Shown here: positions 45,614 to 55,158 of the stretch, piece after piece
Layout of the letters: every line of letters starts with the position of its first letter
Position numbering within the stretch: the stretch's first letter is position 1
Assembly: GCF_000025185.1 (NCBI RefSeq)
Contig: NC_013720.1
Coordinates: 1,922,001-1,986,000 of the forward strand
Source: Pirellula staleyi DSM 6068
GTDB taxonomy: Bacteria; Planctomycetota; Planctomycetia; Pirellulales; Pirellulaceae
DNA: 64,000 nt
Direction of reading: 5' to 3'
Made by a program: the position numbers and the translations under genes
The notes under the pieces: generated by a model
Seen by the model: only the letters and a program-made list of their open reading frames with translations
Database searches by the model: none
What the model was told of the DNA's origin: nothing

Positions 45614-47692
45614 CTACTTCGCCAGCGCTTGCACCGCGTCAACGATCACGTGACCGGTGGTCCCTTCGTTCTTGATCGTCACAACGATTTGCTTGTCCCC
45701 TTCGAATTCCCCCAGCGAGAGCCACAGCTTATCGATCGGCGCGGTCTTGGTTTGATCGATCGAGGTGGCACTGTTGCCGCTCGCGCTTTCGATCATCACC
45801 GGCACCGCTTTGCTGCGGTTAGGGTTCGCGAGATAGGCGATCCGAACTTCGTACTTGCCAGGCTTGGGAAGTGGCAGGGTGAATTTCGCTGCGAGCTGAC
45901 CTTTCAGCGAATCGCCGTCGTGTAGGTAGCGACCACCAACATAGCCAGCAATCGAATTGCTTTGCTGCCACTCGCCGGTCTTGTCAGCTTTCTCGTCGTC
46001 GATCACCACGCCGCTGAACTTCTCCACGGGAATGCCTCCCCCAGCAGCGCCGGTCCAGGCGAGGATCTGTTTATCTTCGAGCAGTTTGGCCTGCAATTTT
46101 TTGACGTCGACACGTTGTACGGTCAGGGCGTCGTCGATCGATTGGCACGCAGCGGTGGCAGCGGATTGGCCCAGGACCATAAAGACAGGTTCCATCCGAA
46201 TGCTGCCGTACGCAATATGGGACGCACTGAGGCAAACGGGCACCAGCAGATTGTTGCACTCCCCTTCTTTCGGAACGATCGAGCGATAGGCAATTCCATA
46301 AGGAGGAAAGCCGCCGACTTGCACGTCACCTTCGTTGCGAGCGTGCCCTTTTTCGTCGACATAGCGCTGCACGTTATGCGAGTCCATCGTGTAGGCCGCG
46401 AGTCCCACCGAATCATCGACGACGCGCTTCCCTTGGCAGTTGCTCTGCGCCATCACGTAGTCGGAAATCATACGACGTGCTTCACGGACGTAGAGCTGAT
46501 GCGGCCAGCCTGCGGTTTCTGTGAATTCATCTTTACAAGGACCCCACTTAGCGACCGATTCTTGAATCGCTTTGGGAACGCGTGGATTGGTGATCAGCGT
46601 CCACAAGAGCCCCTGCTGATATTGCAAATGCTCGGCGAAAATCTTCTCGCGGAGCGCGTAGTCTCCATCAGGGAAGTCGTAGTTCATGCCGATGTTGTCG
46701 GTCGAGAATCCAAAGTTGTTGTTGATATCGGTCTTGCCATTGGGCATCCGAATGGGATTCCAAGGAGCACGATTTTCACCTGCTTCGAAATTGCGGAGCA
46801 GCAGTTCGTAGCGAGCTTCGCTATAGCCTTCGGGCTTCGTGATCGGCAGTCGATTTTCGGCGACATCGGTAAGGCACATCCGAAAGTTGTAGGCTTGGAC
46901 GCGCTTATCGCCCGAACCTTCTTCACCTGGAGGACCAGCATGCACGCCGGGCAATAGTCCGCTCGAAGGATCCCCCGCTTTCACGTAGGGATCGACTCCA
47001 GGCTGCAGCTGATGCTTCACGGCATTTTTGGTTTGCACACCGTTGAGCGTTTCGCCATAGACAGCATTCGCCTCGCGGCCAACGTGATACGACACACCGG
47101 CGAGCGCCAGCAGATCCCCTTCGTAGGTGGCGTCGATGAAGCGTTTCCCTTGGAACTTACGGCCACTTTCCATCTGGATCGATTGGATCTGACCTTCCAC
47201 TTTGGTCACACCCTTCTTCAGGTCGAGACGTTCGCCGTAGATCACGTCGACTTTGGCTTCGGCGAGCATGTCGCGATAGATCTGCTCGGCGACGCTGGGC
47301 TCGAAGGTCCACATGGCATCCTCTTGTCCCACTTCGCTGCGGCGACCACTGTCGTAGCCAGCCGGCTGTTTGCCAAACTTCCAAGCAGCTGGATCGCTAT
47401 AGTGCTTGCGAACTCGCTGATAGAACTCGCGGCTGATCCCCCCGATCGCACCTTTGTTGCCGATATCAGTAGCACCAAGCCCCCCAGTGGTGAGTCCGCC
47501 GACATGCTTGGTCGGCTCGATCAGGACCACGGTTTTGCCCATGCGCCGGGTTTGAATCGCTGCTGCAATGCCGCCGCTAGTGCCCCCGTAGACAACCACA
47601 TCGAAGGTGTCGTTTTGAGCGTGGGCTGTTGCGGAGAGCGCAAGCAGTAGCGTCGCGCCCAGGAGCGCGCGAAGAGTGGAAGAGGTGTTCAT
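45614..47692 (-). CDS. Secreted FAD-dependent oxidoreductase
   Basis: 692 residues. A signal peptide (TLRALLGATLLLALSATAHA) precedes an FAD-binding domain, FDVVVYGGTSGGIAAAIQTR and RMGKTVVLIEPTKHVGGLTT, then the RFIDATYEGDLLALAGVSYH stretch typical of the FAD_oxidored (PF12831) family. The last ~140 residues form a separate beta-sandwich (SIAGYVGGRYLHDGDSLKGQ, KPGKYEVRIAYLANPNRSKA, VTIKNEGTTGHVIVDAVQAL) like the golvesin/xanthan-lyase C-terminal carbohydrate-binding domain. Such proteins are common in planctomycetes and are thought to act on polysaccharides. Substrate unknown. Confidence 0.88.
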   Translation of the reverse strand: MNTSSTLRALLGATLLLALSATAHAQNDTFDVVVYGGTSGGIAAAIQTRRMGKTVVLIEPTKHVGGLTTGGLGATDIGNKGAIGGISREFYQRVRKHYSDPAAWKFGKQPAGYDSGRRSEVGQEDAMWTFEPSVAEQIYRDMLAEAKVDVIYGERLDLKKGVTKVEGQIQSIQMESGRKFQGKRFIDATYEGDLLALAGVSYHVGREANAVYGETLNGVQTKNAVKHQLQPGVDPYVKAGDPSSGLLPGVHAGPPGEEGSGDKRVQAYNFRMCLTDVAENRLPITKPEGYSEARYELLLRNFEAGENRAPWNPIRMPNGKTDINNNFGFSTDNIGMNYDFPDGDYALREKIFAEHLQYQQGLLWTLITNPRVPKAIQESVAKWGPCKDEFTETAGWPHQLYVREARRMISDYVMAQSNCQGKRVVDDSVGLAAYTMDSHNVQRYVDEKGHARNEGDVQVGGFPPYGIAYRSIVPKEGECNNLLVPVCLSASHIAYGSIRMEPVFMVLGQSAATAACQSIDDALTVQRVDVKKLQAKLLEDKQILAWTGAAGGGIPVEKFSGVVIDDEKADKTGEWQQSNSIAGYVGGRYLHDGDSLKGQLAAKFTLPLPKPGKYEVRIAYLANPNRSKAVPVMIESASGNSATSIDQTKTAPIDKLWLSLGEFEGDKQIVVTIKNEGTTGHVIVDAVQALAK

Positions 47693-47833
47693 CGTAGAAA
47701 AATCCGAGCGGGTGGAGAGAAGAAAAACAGCACGCTCGCCAGACGTGCTAAAACATTTCCAGCGTCGGATTATAAACAGCGTGTTGATCGGCCGCGACTA
47801 TTGCCGTTGGTTTCGCCCAGGAAGGATTCTCGT

Positions 47834-48718
47834 ATGAAACTCACCATTCACTGGCAAGAGAGCGTGTCGATGTCGGCGATGCACGCCGCGTGGGCCATGG
47901 CTTCGGGACGAACGCTCGTCGACACCCAGGTGCAAGCTGCGCTCGAGCCAGCTGCTGCGGAATTGCTGGCGGCGGTGAAGGGAACAAGCTTGTCGCCGCC
48001 GCAGGTTTATCGCTGTTTGCTTCCGCAATCGGCTGGAACGCTGAGTCACCGGATGATGGCCCAAACGGCGCTAGCGCGGCTGATGCCAGCCGGTAACATG
48101 CGCGACCTGGCAGCGGGGCGAATTGCCGACGCGTTTACCGGGGTGGATGTCGCTTTTCGGGCGGCACTTCCCAAGTTGGCGACCGAACTACCTCTGCGCA
48201 CTCGCGTGCTCCGCGAGCAATGGGAAGCCCGTGGACCTGGTTTGTGGCTCTATGTCTCGCGTCGTCTCGGAGAAGAGGTGCTCGCGAGCGAGGCGACCTG
48301 TGTCCTCGTGCAGCCAATGCTTGGTGGATATGCCGAAGCACACTTGCCGTTCAACATGGTGCGCATCGAAGGGATGCTTGCCAACCCGGTCCAGTCGCTC
48401 CCAGAAGTGGTCAGACTCGCTTGGTGCGCTGCGCAGCTGCAACTCGATCTGCCGAAGTTCTCGGAGGGGATTCATCCCGAGCGCCTCGCACATCTCGCGC
48501 GCTTTGCGGTCTTACCAGCAGTGCTCGAAGCAGCGGCTGAAGTCGAGCTCGTTCTCGATGCTCAGCTGGCCATGAAAGAAGCGATCGGAGCGTGGCAGAT
48601 CAAAGCCCCGGCCGATATCGATGCCTATGAGCTGGTCACCAATTGGTGGCAGAGTGTGCAAGAGATCGAGGCACCGATGACAGCCGCGCTGAAGGTGCTC
48701 GATCAGATGTTTGGCTAA
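47834..48718 (+). CDS. Hypothetical cytosolic protein
   Basis: About 294 residues from ATG 47834 with AAGGA upstream. No signal peptide or membrane helix. Largely helical, Ala/Leu-rich: MSAMHAAWAMASGRTLVDTQ, AALARLMPAGNMRDLAAGR-type stretches, LPEVVRLAWCAAQLQLDLPK, VLEAAAEVELVLDAQLAMKE and EIEAPMTAALKVLDQMFG. Looks like a conserved planctomycete protein with no assigned family. It converges with the PP2C gene. Confidence 0.6.
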   Translation: MKLTIHWQESVSMSAMHAAWAMASGRTLVDTQVQAALEPAAAELLAAVKGTSLSPPQVYRCLLPQSAGTLSHRMMAQTALARLMPAGNMRDLAAGRIADAFTGVDVAFRAALPKLATELPLRTRVLREQWEARGPGLWLYVSRRLGEEVLASEATCVLVQPMLGGYAEAHLPFNMVRIEGMLANPVQSLPEVVRLAWCAAQLQLDLPKFSEGIHPERLAHLARFAVLPAVLEAAAEVELVLDAQLAMKEAIGAWQIKAPADIDAYELVTNWWQSVQEIEAPMTAALKVLDQMFG

Positions 48719-48743
48719 GGCTGCCGAGATCGGGGTCGCACGA

Positions 48744-50039
48744 TTAGTACTGAATCGCCGAGTCGCTTGCTTTTTTGTTGTTGTTCTGAGCACGCAACTC
48801 GGCCAGCGTGGTGCTGATGCAGCGGCAGTATTGGCAGATTCCTTCAGCAATGTCGTTCGACTTCGCAGCAGCCGATGCGCGGCGAACAAACTCATCGAAC
48901 CGGGCCCAGTTCACTTGGCTGTTCGACTCCTGCGCTGCTTCGCGGAGTTCTTCCACCGTAGCGGCAAGTTTGTCGAAGAACTCGCGATTGGGGACTGCCG
49001 GGGTCGATGTGTATGGTCCCCGTCCCAGCATCCGGCCGCCAGTGAGTGCGGTGCCGCGATTCACGCCGCTATAGCGATTGATGAGCGCGATGCCGAGTGC
49101 GACAGCGCCAATTGCTAGTGAACCGATGGCGACGTAGTAGAGCGATAGCACCGCGGTGAGCGCTGCCGTGAGTGCCGCGACACCCGCCACAATCCAGAGG
49201 ATTGGGCTGACATGTTTCGGCTCGTTTTTCCCACCAATCGTGAGTGCACCAGCGGGTGTTCCGCCGGTGGCGACTTGCGGCGATTCCACACGTGCCACAA
49301 GCACCGTGATGTTGTCGGGACCACCACGCAAGTTCGCGAGATCAACCAATGCTTGCGAGGCCTCTTCAGCAGGCAAGCAGCCCAGGATCATCCCGAGTTC
49401 GTGATCTTCCACGCGACCAGTCAGGCCGTCGCTGCAGAGCATGTAGACATCACCGACCGCCACCGGATGCGGACCTTCGAGGTCGACTTGCACCGTCGGA
49501 TTAGGGCCGAGTGAGCGGGTGATGACGTTTTTCGGAACAGCCGCCGAGAGATCGCTCCCTTCGGGAAGTGCGCCACTGGCACGAAGCTCCCATTGCAGGC
49601 TGTGATCGAAAGTGAGCTGCTGAACCTGTCCGCCACGCAGTCGATAGACTCGGCTGTCGCCAATATGCGCCAGGATGGCACCCTGCGGCAGAATCACGAG
49701 ACAGCTTGCCGTGGTTCCCATGTTATGGAAATCGGGATTGGCCATCCCTCGACGATTGACCTCGGCATTCGTTTCGCGAATAGCCCGCTCGAGAGCTTCC
49801 GGGGCGCTATGCTCGACGTACTTGTGATACAGGTACGGAACACCGTCGGCAGCCAGTTTGCTGGCGAGTTCACCGGCGGCATGGGCACCCATACCATCGG
49901 CGACCATGAAAAAATGTCCGCGCGTGAGCCAAAGGTTCGGCGTGTCGGCACAAATCAGGCTGTGCGAATCCTGATTGGTGGTTCGCCGCATCCCGACGTC
50001 GGTGGTAGCTGCGACCTGAAGGCCGGTACTGGATGTCAC
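48744..50039 (-). CDS. PP2C-type Ser/Thr protein phosphatase with membrane tail
   Basis: 431 residues. Complete metal-dependent phosphatase domain in residues ~8-250: RTTNQDSHSLI, HFFMVADGMGAHAAGELASK, MGTTASCLVILPQGAILAHI, GDSRVYRLRGG, YMLCSDGLTGRVEDHE and LRGGPDNITVLVARVE. After a linker come two membrane helices (VSPILWIVAGVAALTAALTA, YYVAIGSLAIGAVALGIALI) and a ~110-residue tail, so the catalytic part is tethered to the membrane. It likely counteracts Hanks-type kinases, which are abundant in planctomycetes; none is adjacent. GTG start at 50039, no strong Shine-Dalgarno. Confidence 0.88.
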   Translation of the reverse strand: MTSSTGLQVAATTDVGMRRTTNQDSHSLICADTPNLWLTRGHFFMVADGMGAHAAGELASKLAADGVPYLYHKYVEHSAPEALERAIRETNAEVNRRGMANPDFHNMGTTASCLVILPQGAILAHIGDSRVYRLRGGQVQQLTFDHSLQWELRASGALPEGSDLSAAVPKNVITRSLGPNPTVQVDLEGPHPVAVGDVYMLCSDGLTGRVEDHELGMILGCLPAEEASQALVDLANLRGGPDNITVLVARVESPQVATGGTPAGALTIGGKNEPKHVSPILWIVAGVAALTAALTAVLSLYYVAIGSLAIGAVALGIALINRYSGVNRGTALTGGRMLGRGPYTSTPAVPNREFFDKLAATVEELREAAQESNSQVNWARFDEFVRRASAAAKSNDIAEGICQYCRCISTTLAELRAQNNNKKASDSAIQY

Positions 50040-50941
50040 AACGGGAATGCCCTGTGGCTGAGCGGTAGCGGGGATGTGGTGGAAGGTCGTTTCAATCCGA
50101 GGAAGCGCGAGCGAGGTTCCATGAACCGGGCTTCGGTTAACCGCAGATCGTCAGTCGCTAGCATCCCCTCCTTGGAACGAGTGCGCATGGTCGAAACGAA
50201 TCTGACCATGTGTCGTATTCTAACTGTCGACCAGTCGAGGGTTAAGACTGAGAAAAACCGAGTTTCTGGAAAGCTAGCGAAGTCACATACTTACTCTGGC
50301 GGGCTGCATAAGCGGCACAGACGCCCTGGGCAACCGGCGGGAGACGTTTCCGCATGCAGTTGGCGGGTTAATCGCTATCCCAGAGCTCGGCGATCAGCCA
50401 CCCCCAAGCTGCTGACTGATGGGATTGGTTTCGCGAGGCGTTAACAAACTTTTTTCGAGGGCGCAAGTCCCTTGACGTCGATTTTGATAGCATTGCTAGC
50501 ATTCTCGCAAGATACATCAGCTACAGGCTTTGCGCACTTGATGTGGGGATAGAGGAGCTCCCCGAAGCCTCCGGTGACAAGTCGGCGGCAGCTGTTCACC
50601 ACCCCTTTTCCTTTCCGAGCGTCTTGAACGCTTGCCACTTAGTCGATAAATTACGCGTTTCGCTAGAACTCTCGGGCAACTACCAGGTTTGCATGAGGTC
50701 GGCGGTTGCCACGGGATAGCTCGAGGTGAGCAATTCACCTCTGGAGCAGCCTACGGCATCGCTTGCCCGGCAGAAAACCAGCCTTAGTAACGACTTACGT
50801 CGACTACGCTATTTTTCCTGCGGTGGTGGTGACTGGGCAGATGTCGCGAGAAAACAGATCGCAACCTACGAGCTTTCGAGCTTTACGCATTGATTAAGTG
50901 GAACATTGCCTGCGGGCAATTGGTTCCGGGAGAGTACGAAC
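50040..50941. other. Long gene-less stretch upstream of rplM
   Basis: About 900 bases, the longest gene-less interval. ORFs of 65-73 codons at 50441-50738 on the minus strand lack ribosome sites and recognisable content. It must include the promoter of the PP2C gene and the leader of rplM-rpsI. I found no match to tRNA, tmRNA, RNase P or SRP RNA. The clearest structure is the hairpin at 50723-50741, listed separately. Confidence 0.45.
50723..50741. promoter_or_regulatory. Perfect 7-bp inverted repeat in the rplM leader region
   Basis: GAGGTGA, GCAAT loop, TCACCTC. It sits about 200 bases before the rplM start. It could be an operator or an RNA hairpin; one arm resembles a Shine-Dalgarno. No T-run follows, so it is not a terminator. 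Confidence 0.35.
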
Positions 50942-51385
50942 GTGGCTGGAACGAAGACCTACATTGCTAAGCCTGGCGAAGTTGCTGAAAAGTGGTTCGT
51001 TGTCGATGCTTCCGACAAAGTGGTCGGTCGTTTGGCAAGCGATATTGCGATGATCCTGATGGGCAAGCATCGCCCCACGTACACTCCGCACGTCCTCACC
51101 GGCGATTGCGTGATCGTGATCAACGCCGAGAAGGTTGTGTTCACCGGCAAGAAGTGGTCGCAGAAGGAATACAGCTGGTTCACCGGCTACACCCGTCAGC
51201 GTCGCGAATCGGCTGAGAGCCGCTTGGCCAGCCACCCCGATCAAATTCTTCGCGAAGCTGTTCGCCGCATGCTTCCTAAGAACAAGCTGGCATTCAAGAT
51301 GCTGCAACGCCTGAAGGTGTACACCGGCACCGAACATCCTCACCAAGCTCAGCTTCCCGAAGCGAAAGAGCTGGGCGCGAAGTAG
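50942..51385 (+). CDS. rplM: 50S ribosomal protein L13 (uL13)
   Basis: 147 residues. Hallmarks: EKWFVVDASDKVVGRLASDI, GKHRPTYTPHVLTGDCVIVI, NAEKVVFTGKKWSQKEYSWF, REAVRRMLPKNKLAFKMLQR and LKVYTGTEHPHQAQ. The GTG at 50942 is preceded by GGGAG 10 bases upstream and gives the standard length; the longer frame from 50906 is not likely used. rpsI follows after 55 bases, the conserved L13-S9 pair. Confidence 0.98.
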   Translation: MAGTKTYIAKPGEVAEKWFVVDASDKVVGRLASDIAMILMGKHRPTYTPHVLTGDCVIVINAEKVVFTGKKWSQKEYSWFTGYTRQRRESAESRLASHPDQILREAVRRMLPKNKLAFKMLQRLKVYTGTEHPHQAQLPEAKELGAK

Positions 51386-51440
51386 TCTCTGCTTCGCCTT
51401 AACAAATCACCCCATTCATTTTCCATAGCTGGCAACGATC

Positions 51441-51854
51441 ATGGTAGCTCCTAAGAAAGATACACTCACTGGCGAAGCACTCGGCACTGGTCGTCGTAAG
51501 ACCTCCGTGGCTCGCGTCCGCGTTCGTGCAGGTAGTGGCAAGGTGACGATCAACGGTCGTGACCTCCTGCATTACTTCCCACGTATCGAAGATCAGCGTA
51601 ACGTGCTCGACGCACTCGACCTCACCGGTCAGCGTGAAGCCGTGGACGTGAACATTCGCGTGGCTGGTGGCGGACTCACCGGTCAATCGGGTGCTTGCAA
51701 AATGGGTTTGGCTCGCGCTTTGATCTCGCACAACGGCGAGCTCTTTGGCCCACTTCGCGATAACAACTTCCTGACGCGTGACTCGCGCATGAAGGAACGT
51801 AAGAAGTACGGTCTGCGTGGTGCTCGCCGAGGCGTCCAGTTCTCGAAGCGTTAA
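51441..51854 (+). CDS. rpsI: 30S ribosomal protein S9 (uS9)
   Basis: 137 residues. GTGRRKTSVARVRVRAGSGK at the N-terminus, INGRDLLHYFPRIEDQRNVL, GGLTGQSGACKMGLARALIS and the C-terminal KERKKYGLRGARRGVQFSKR, whose last Lys-Arg reaches the P-site tRNA. Standard length. Second gene of the rplM-rpsI pair. Confidence 0.98.
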   Translation: MVAPKKDTLTGEALGTGRRKTSVARVRVRAGSGKVTINGRDLLHYFPRIEDQRNVLDALDLTGQREAVDVNIRVAGGGLTGQSGACKMGLARALISHNGELFGPLRDNNFLTRDSRMKERKKYGLRGARRGVQFSKR

Positions 51855-52047
51855 TCGCTCGGCTGGGTTCCGCTCGAAATATTGCTCGCTCCATGGGGAC
51901 GAGAATTGTTTCGGCTGTCTGTTTGCTTTCGTCAATCATCAAGGGGTATCATCCACACGGATGCTGCCCCTTTTTCTTTGCGCTGGCGATAGTTTCCCCG
52001 CGCTGGTGACCAAGCAGGCGTCTCCTCATCCTGGAAAGCTTTCACCA

Positions 52048-52734
52048 ATGTCGCGACCATTTGTCTGGTCCTCGATTCTGCTCGCCCTCATCACGCTGAA
52101 CATCGATGCTCAGGAGCGCGAAGCTGCTCCCCCGGTCGATGCGCCAGCCGAGGCTGTTTTCTCCGGGCCACAAATTGGTGAGCCCATTGCCCCGTTTCCC
52201 GTGCAGCTTCTCACCGGCGACGACACAGGCAAAAAGATCGAACTGGCGGCAGATGCAGGTGAAAAGCCGACGCTCATTTTCTTTATTCACGAGGTGAATC
52301 GCCCTTCGATCGGTCTAGCGCGTGTGCTGATGAACTACGCCGCCACCCGTAAAGCGGATGGGCTCGAAAGTGCTCTCGTGTTCCTCTCGGCAGACAAGAC
52401 CGAAACGCAGGCTTTCGTCGGTCGCGCGTCGGGCGCTCTACCGCAGCGTGTCCCTGTTGCGATCGCGAGCGATGGTGCCGAAGGACCTGGCAGCTGGGGA
52501 CTCAATCGCAAAGTGCAGGTGACGATCGTACTTGCAAATAAAAAAGAAGTGGTCGGTAATTGGGCCCTGGTTCAGCCCGGTCTTGCGACCGATGCCCCGC
52601 CAGTTCTCGCTGCCATTTGCAAACAAGTGGGTGGCGAGCCCCCAGCAATCGAAAAACTTCTCGAATCGCCGATGCGTGGTCCTCAGCGGGGCCAGCAGCC
52701 TCGGCCAGGCGGCACAGAGAAGAAACCGGAGTAA
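52048..52734 (+). CDS. Secreted thioredoxin-like protein
   Basis: 228 residues. A signal peptide (FVWSSILLALITLNIDAQ) is followed by a thioredoxin-fold-like domain: APFPVQLLTGDDTGKKIELA, EKPTLIFFIHEVNRPSIGLA, ARVLMNYAATRKADGLESAL, FLSADKTETQAF and WGLNRKVQVTIVLANKKEVV. The usual CxxC is absent (IHEVNRPS at that place), so it is probably not a disulfide reductase. Tail is Pro/Gln/Gly-rich. ATG 52048 has GGAAAG upstream; frames back to 51817 overlap rpsI and are not used. Confidence 0.7.
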   Translation: MSRPFVWSSILLALITLNIDAQEREAAPPVDAPAEAVFSGPQIGEPIAPFPVQLLTGDDTGKKIELAADAGEKPTLIFFIHEVNRPSIGLARVLMNYAATRKADGLESALVFLSADKTETQAFVGRASGALPQRVPVAIASDGAEGPGSWGLNRKVQVTIVLANKKEVVGNWALVQPGLATDAPPVLAAICKQVGGEPPAIEKLLESPMRGPQRGQQPRPGGTEKKPE

Positions 52735-53252
52735 TCAGCCGGCGCTCTCTATTGTTTGCAGTTTCTCAAGCAAGCCGAGCTTGGAGGCTCGCCATTCTCG
52801 CTCGGCCGCGCAACCTTCCTGGCTAACCACCTGCTAGCCCTGCGACGTCAAAATCTGAAATCTTCGCGCTGCATCGCTTGGGGCGTTCTGTTAATAATCC
52901 GCCCCGTCATGAAGGCAGCGCGATTCGTCGCCGCTCCCCTCCCGACGCGATCTACCTATCGCTGAAATTCCAGGCCGAGCTGCCTCACAAAACGCCCACG
53001 CACGTGGCACACCGAGCCCGTGAAGCGGTCGCTTTCTGCGCGCTCGGTGTTGGTGGGCGATGGGGGATGCAATCACGCTAGCAGACTACTCGAGGCCTTG
53101 TCCGCAGCATGGCTGCACCACCGCTGCTAGCACCCACCTTGTTGAAACATCCTTGATTTTCCGCACCTTTTTGAAAACTCGCGATGGACTTCCCCCGTAG
53201 AATTCCCCAACAATCCGTCGCCCGTCCAACTGGCTATCACGGAGCTCGCACC
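52735..53252. other. Gene-less stretch
   Basis: About 520 bases. No ORF with a ribosome site or recognisable product. A weak promoter-like TTGATT lies near 53154 before the next gene. Nothing else stands out. Confidence 0.4.
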
Positions 53253-53720
53253 ATGAAAATTGGCAACATCCGTCTCAATATCGTGAAGGTCGATTCGCAA
53301 GGCCTGCACTCGCCGGAGGCCCCCTCGGTGCTTTCCAGCGCGAGCGATCCTTACGTTCTCGCGGTCCTTCGTCGACTGAGCCCCAGCGCAGATGAAATCG
53401 CCGCTGGTGACACCGATTCCCTAATCAGCAGCGAGCCTACGATTTTCTCGATGAGTGACTATCAAAAACCGACGACGCCTGAAGATCTCGAGAACGAACT
53501 TGGCGACCAACTGAGCGACGAATTTCTCGAGAGCAGTTCGTTTGAACCTTCGGACGACGAAGACGACTGGACTTACGAAAACGAAGGTCCCTCGAAACTC
53601 ACTTCCCACGAAGCGAGCCCCGATGGGTGGTTCGATTTCGGTCCTTCCCCGTTTCCGCCCATTATTGGCGGCTTTCCGCTGCTCGACGATCTTCCCCCCG
53701 GCGCTTCGAATTTGGCGTAA
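53253..53720 (+). CDS. Small acidic protein, unknown function
   Basis: 155 residues. Starts MKIGNIRLNIVKVDSQGLHS, a short beta-like segment, followed by a long Asp/Glu/Ser-rich region (LENELGDQLSDEFLESSSFE, SDDEDDWTYENEG) and a Pro/Gly-rich end (WFDFGPSPFPPIIGGFPLLD). Strongly acidic and probably disordered in the middle. ATG 53253 has GGAG 8 bases upstream. No family recognised. A terminator lies ~100 bases downstream. Confidence 0.6.
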   Translation: MKIGNIRLNIVKVDSQGLHSPEAPSVLSSASDPYVLAVLRRLSPSADEIAAGDTDSLISSEPTIFSMSDYQKPTTPEDLENELGDQLSDEFLESSSFEPSDDEDDWTYENEGPSKLTSHEASPDGWFDFGPSPFPPIIGGFPLLDDLPPGASNLA

Positions 53721-53819
53721 GGAATCGTTGCCCGCTGGCGCGTGCTGAAGCGATGGCAAAAATCGTGACGCGGCCACAACCCTCGCGCAAGCGAACTACC
53801 AATCTTGATTCCCCACCCG

Positions 53820-53857
53820 ATGCGCTGCTGAACTTTATTCAGCGGCGCATTTTTTTG
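53820..53857 (+). terminator. Rho-independent terminator
   Basis: ATGCGCTGCTGAA / TTCAGCGGCGCAT with a five-base loop and a run of seven T (53850-53856). It lies 100 bases past the acidic-protein gene and closes its transcript. Confidence 0.92.
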
Positions 53858-54056
53858 CGCGCTCGCACACTTATCCTGGGTTGATCCTCTCGGGCTAGGC
53901 AGCGCTTGCTTGGGATCTTGTCAGAGGCAACTAACTCGACCGAAGCTCCCTTGCGCGCTTATGGGGTCGCACCCTCCTCTGTTCGCCTTGCCTCCGCTCG
54001 CCGATACTAAAGTGCCCGTTCCGATCCCACCTCGGCCAGCGAAACATTCTTCAGCA

Positions 54057-55109
54057 ATGACCAGCATCACCGCGCAGTCGCTCCTCAGCAACCCGCTTGC
54101 TAACTATCCCCAGGCGACTGTTGCTTGCTTCGACCCGACCACGGGCGATTTGCCGCGACGACGACTCGACGACTACCTTTGCGTGTCGTTTCTCGAGCGA
54201 CTCTCGGGGGCGGGTGCTGCTGCGCTCTTGATTGCAGCTTCCACCGGTCATGGGCATCTCCGTACGACGAAGGAAATGATGCAGTGGACTCGTGTCGCTG
54301 CCAAAGCCAAGCTCGGTAGCACGATGCTGAGCCTGCTGCTTCGTCCTGAAGATGGAGAAGCTGCCAATCGCGAACTCGTCGCTGCTGCAGCGGAACTCGG
54401 TTACAGCGTGGTGTTTGTCCGTCCCGGTCGCGATCTACCGGCGACAGCGGGTGATGAACAAGTGGCGGCGAACATGCAGCCTCTCGTCCGCCTGATTGCC
54501 GAAGCGGGACTTGCTGCCGGGCTTTACACCATTCCGGATGTCAGCGGGTTGCCGATGAGCACCGCCGCTGCCGAGCAAGTCTGCGCTGGTATCGGCGGCG
54601 ATAGCGTGGTGGCGATTAAAGTGACCGAGGCAAACTACGACACCAGCACCGCGCGGTTTTTGGCTTCGAACAAGCTCGCCCATCTCAAGATCGTGCAAGG
54701 CTGGGACCCCCATATGGCCCGCGCCTTGGAAGAAGGTGGCAAACGGGTGGGTGTCACTTCCGGACCGATGTCGTTTGCCGTCTACCAATACCTCCATATG
54801 TTTGCCGCTGCCTCGCGCGGCGATTACTCCGAACTTCATGCTAGTCAGCAGGCGGTGTCGGCTCTGTTTTCTGCCATGCAAGACGATCCGCGTAAGTTCG
54901 CCGATTTGCAGCGTGCCAAGTGGATCATGGGGCTGGGCCAACCACTCACCGGAACTGTAGAACCGGCGACAGCCTCGCGTGTGATTGCCGCCTTAGAAAG
55001 TTTGCCTCGCACCGCTGATCGTCAGCGATTATCGCGTTCCCTCGATCTGATGCAGACAGGCCCCTATCACGATTTGCTGTCGCGACTTTCCCAGCCTACT
55101 GCAGCTTAG
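54057..55109 (+). CDS. DapA-family (class I) aldolase-like protein
   Basis: About 350 residues. The N-acetylneuraminate lyase/dihydrodipicolinate synthase fold is indicated by AALLIAASTGHGHLRTTKEM (ST-G loop near residue 60), GLYTIPDVSGLPMSTAAAEQ with catalytic Tyr157, and the Schiff-base Lys188 in VVAIKVTEANYD. The GTTGE-type motif of true DapA is altered (STGHGH), so the substrate is probably a different 2-oxo acid or sugar acid. ATG 54057 is the first residue of a typical barrel; the longer frame from 53910 adds a Pro-rich leader. The MazG-like gene follows after 49 bases. Confidence 0.8.
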   Translation: MTSITAQSLLSNPLANYPQATVACFDPTTGDLPRRRLDDYLCVSFLERLSGAGAAALLIAASTGHGHLRTTKEMMQWTRVAAKAKLGSTMLSLLLRPEDGEAANRELVAAAAELGYSVVFVRPGRDLPATAGDEQVAANMQPLVRLIAEAGLAAGLYTIPDVSGLPMSTAAAEQVCAGIGGDSVVAIKVTEANYDTSTARFLASNKLAHLKIVQGWDPHMARALEEGGKRVGVTSGPMSFAVYQYLHMFAAASRGDYSELHASQQAVSALFSAMQDDPRKFADLQRAKWIMGLGQPLTGTVEPATASRVIAALESLPRTADRQRLSRSLDLMQTGPYHDLLSRLSQPTAA

Positions 55110-55158
55110 TGAGTTTGAAGTCGCCAGCGCACTGGCAGCCTTACCAAGGCGTTCTAAC

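Noticed and set aside
50441-50738. Overlapping 65- and 73-codon minus ORFs upstream of rplM
   Set aside because: No ribosome site and no recognisable protein; treated as noise in a leader region.
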